In this document: positions 63,801 to 64,000 of the stretch, one piece after another
Layout of the letters: each line of letters begins with the position of its first letter
Numbering within the stretch: the stretch's first letter is position 1
Assembly (NCBI GenBank): GCA_947631965.1
Contig: CANRNL010000011.1
Span: 1-64,000, forward strand
Length of the DNA stretch: 64,000 nucleotides
Source of the DNA: an uncultured Clostridia bacterium
GTDB lineage: Bacteria > Bacillota > Clostridia > Monoglobales > Monoglobaceae
Direction of reading: 5' to 3'
Made by a program: the position numbers and the translations under genes
The notes under the pieces: model-generated
The model's input: the letters and a program-made list of their open reading frames with translations, nothing else
Told to the model about the DNA's origin: nothing
The model's database searches: none

Positions 63801-64000
63801 TTGTCGCTTTCGTCCGCACCTCTGAAGTATCTCCAGCCGTCCGTTTTGCTTCCGCTTGTCATATCCTCCGCCGTTATCTTGCCCACGGTTTTATATGCCT
63901 GCTCCATGGTGCTTACGGTGTTGCCGCTTTCGTCCTTAAGCGTTCCGTAGGGCGAGCCGTCCCAGCAGGTATCTTCGTTTATCTGTATTACCTCGTTGTC
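57863..64000 (-). CDS. Giant multimodular GH95 alpha-L-fucosidase/galactosidase plus pectinesterase (CE8), 5'-partial
   Basis: The frame stays open to the window edge; at least 2045 aa, N-terminus and signal peptide missing. Numbered from the edge: residues 1-910 are a GH95 enzyme (INEDTCWDGSPYG near 8, NTEMNYWAAQPLNIG near 452, EQGGVQPGPAMDTQLVRNLY near 595, HRHCSHLWEIFPGTHLSG near 700, FQIDGNYGATSGIIEML near 795); 920-1050 CBM6-like; a Pro/Thr linker; a small beta domain; six KTTEPS-type repeats near 1175-1207; 1220-1595 a pectin methylesterase beta-helix (STQDTIG, GTTDYICGSA with the catalytic Asp, GRPWG with the conserved Arg); then Ig-like domains and a C-terminal laminin/concanavalin-like domain. 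It would remove L-fucose/L-galactose-type caps and methyl esters from pectin outside the cell (inference). Confidence 0.88.
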   Translation of the reverse strand, partial: DNEVIQINEDTCWDGSPYGTLKDESGNTVSTMEQAYKTVGKITAEDMTSGSKTDGWRYFRGADESDKPAEIGAENVTVGDEAFRQTYPDFANKSIAYQALNIDNAANQTAVQDRWNMEKMVEATFLGNPTKQRAYKSFVEVFLDFGHKNENASNYSKSLDMKTGIVTVEYDYNGAHFKRESFASYPDQVVVTHVESSEAADFSAELHTYHVEKGENFYTYEKVSDQEVKVKAAVTNGGKDNNIGQINVINFEAHMYLDGDGTFSVADDNKTVNVTGGTNNTIYVVGATNYVDYKTLDNDKPAKDCKYYMDNVKSKTYEQIKARHLTDFTEQFSKTDLTLSNSSGVDYSGTPTEQRVRKDINGKSGFLTGAASRTSDANKNGVKSTYSEGDNQLASLEWNYGKYLILSGSRDGKTASGAGEINIPESQPLNLTGKWNAAFSASWNGKYTININTEMNYWAAQPLNIGDSERPFIDTFDELAESGSITAANQYGIFNDRGDNTYQPGDPWVMHHNYDLWRGTQPIDNATAGLWPTGGAWLLDHAWQYYKFNKDEAYLAEVYPYMVGAAKFFTQFLVVDPKTGYLITAASCSPEQGGVQPGPAMDTQLVRNLYDMVQQASKILGKEQENADLLAKIAEQMPSSYLANEEGKVAPNVIDDAGLIKEWVRGDVAFDISKRDNGKWTVTNPFKNNEATTVYDHEAKNTTNHRHCSHLWEIFPGTHLSGYSEDANEQKIFKAYQKSVSARSTGSGQGWGLAWRINLNARALDGNAASNMLEQLFTTRTSPNLFDQHPNFQIDGNYGATSGIIEMLIQSHDGAITLLPALPDKWTDGSFKGFKTREGATVDLSWSASKPKEAKIYATETKNISVRSKYMSEAQITDESGTAVAATLNGDRTMATFPAEAGKTYTITNFGTNVVEGNRVYKASDVTEFYSSDGNKNPPKPSSAGIGTLRHLNGVKVGYAVNDVDFEGLKTLTLNMASVRYDDTYVAVMVDTVDGTEIAKQLITTGDNVLDLKNIENISGTHKIWLLFWQDPFDGKTENKYLGDSSDLTAFYSKTIGGDTDPTTSPDPTPTPTDTPTPANYDYKITEAYFDGDGMLNANIEYSGAGTAPSAVLIAAAYDGSGKLVGKPVMQPISGAGLQKITYEKPENGAVKLYIWKSADSVQPLGMAKTPSDSAPSKTTEPSKTTEPSETTEPSKTTEPSKTTEPSNTPDPSETTEPEGKGAYIGDTKYDTVGEAVAAAAVINPSSEAQRVYIDIMPGTYREQIVVKTPYITLRKKDGTSGNVVLTWYYGLGSLYDSCNESGYYDPSAIGDGKSYGPKDWGPALKVDKTATGFTAENLTLENSYNRYYTEEELTDITGVDPDTNNGNFHRVEWINEQKSAGKSDDEINAYLQSRDNISYKGVTGSPRERCAALHCSADKAVFLNCEIMSTQDTIGINSGRMYFKNCKLGGTTDYICGSATAVFDNCELYVNAGGNGESATVTAPSNTKESEGYLFYNCRVTGSNAAQPGNMGRPWGAPPGPAAAYINTKIGKAAKGSGSDTYLISSSGWTDMSGNKPEDARFYEYGSVDDSGNAINTAKRRGKLLDEWTMLRYNPYVFTKGTDDWDPAGMKATYEGVDGVLASTNIDTSDGTKNEIDLPAAPQGYEFKWESDSEFAVVSGNKLSLIRPANGETPINATVKLYARESANQGIGAEKSIPFEIQPTSDTENVFTLSGTVTLSKASDEAQTVKIEVKKNDAVIKTINVTIPANQTSVTYKGENIPVGTYTVVASTSNAEYNISTPSASITGAKGETQTFDVSANKMVTLKKLTEDFSGIVPSITSATGFSANVYTADGSESANLGESNKVYKLTKDAGNTVKSNVGVSFNLLDLGINSLKNTKTIKFSYDFLMESIDYLPSDQSYFDLATSTSNSGANAADQTRFVRWAVYTNWKQINLFGPLNERINGDNTQFDKNNNMANKWYRIEAEIDLENKVVTSTLYDRDNGMAILNKKAFSVGDAASGTYPTMVDLNNLYFNIYMDSKGNTNNKMEYYFDNLTVEYQDFE
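60381..60475 (-). repeat. 18-bp tandem repeat coding a Thr/Pro/Ser linker
   Basis: About five units coding KTTEPS or ETTEPS, joining the GH95/CBM half to the pectinesterase half of the giant enzyme. Confidence 0.85.

Overview
The window reads as chromosome of an endospore-forming member of the Clostridia (Bacillota). The evidence is a set of sporulation genes (sipL, bofA, spmA/spmB, yqfC/yqfD, ylbJ), a large-type SRP RNA upstream of dnaX, the phoH-ybeY-era-yqzL-recO block in its usual Gram-positive order, TTGACA/TATAAT promoters with 17-bp spacers, and strong GGAGG-type ribosome binding sites. Base composition is near balanced in the housekeeping genes and visibly more AT-rich in accessory stretches (about 5.3-7.6 kb and 11.3-12.7 kb). 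Most genes lie on the minus strand.

Layout. 0.2-3.6 kb: ymdB, pgeF, an orphan solute-binding lipoprotein and tRNA-Pro. 3.6-8.3 kb: an accessory island with an XRE regulator/membrane protein pair, then a Mor-type regulator with two paralogous GTPases; inverted copies of a composite palindromic repeat bracket it. 8.3-11.2 kb: two tRNA-Ser, ybaB, dnaX, SRP RNA and tRNA-Lys. 11.4-19 kb: a WG-repeat protein, a UvrA-family ATPase, sipL, bofA and a polysaccharide deacetylase. 19.3-24.1 kb: a TPR protein, asnS, a GNAT acetyltransferase, argF and argD. 24.2-26.5 kb: a small acidic/basic protein and an SLH/beta-helix surface protein. 26.8-31.9 kb: the glycolytic operon pgk-tpiA-gpmI-eno behind a 147-nt leader. 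32-38.6 kb: a five-gene redox/uronate operon. 38.7-39.5 kb: two homologous small RNAs and an XRE regulator sharing one operator motif. 39.5-45.6 kb: split chromate transporter, mnmG, fhs, spmB/spmA. 45.6-46.6 kb: an XRE repressor with three evenly spaced operators facing a frameshifted small ORF. 46.6-53 kb: recO to yqfC, then ylbJ. 53-57.7 kb: initiator tRNA, another repeat copy, an ABC exporter, larC and an iron-sulfur flavodoxin. 57.8-64 kb: a giant secreted-type GH95 plus pectinesterase enzyme cut by the window edge.

The genes combine core information processing, glycolysis, arginine synthesis and sporulation with plant-polysaccharide and uronate use, which fits a gut or other plant-fibre anaerobe (inference).

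The signals that ordinary annotation would miss are: (1) the tandem small-RNA/XRE locus at 38.77-39.50 kb, where three copies of one palindrome with identical 6-nt spacing sit at two sRNA promoters and at the regulator's own start; (2) a dispersed multi-hairpin repeat whose stems covary between copies and which directly abuts tRNA CCA ends; (3) the Mor/GTPase/GTPase island between inverted repeat copies; (4) a decayed pgk fragment next to eno; and (5) an extra base in the T-arm of the initiator tRNA. All functional statements are read from sequence and family knowledge; no database search was run.
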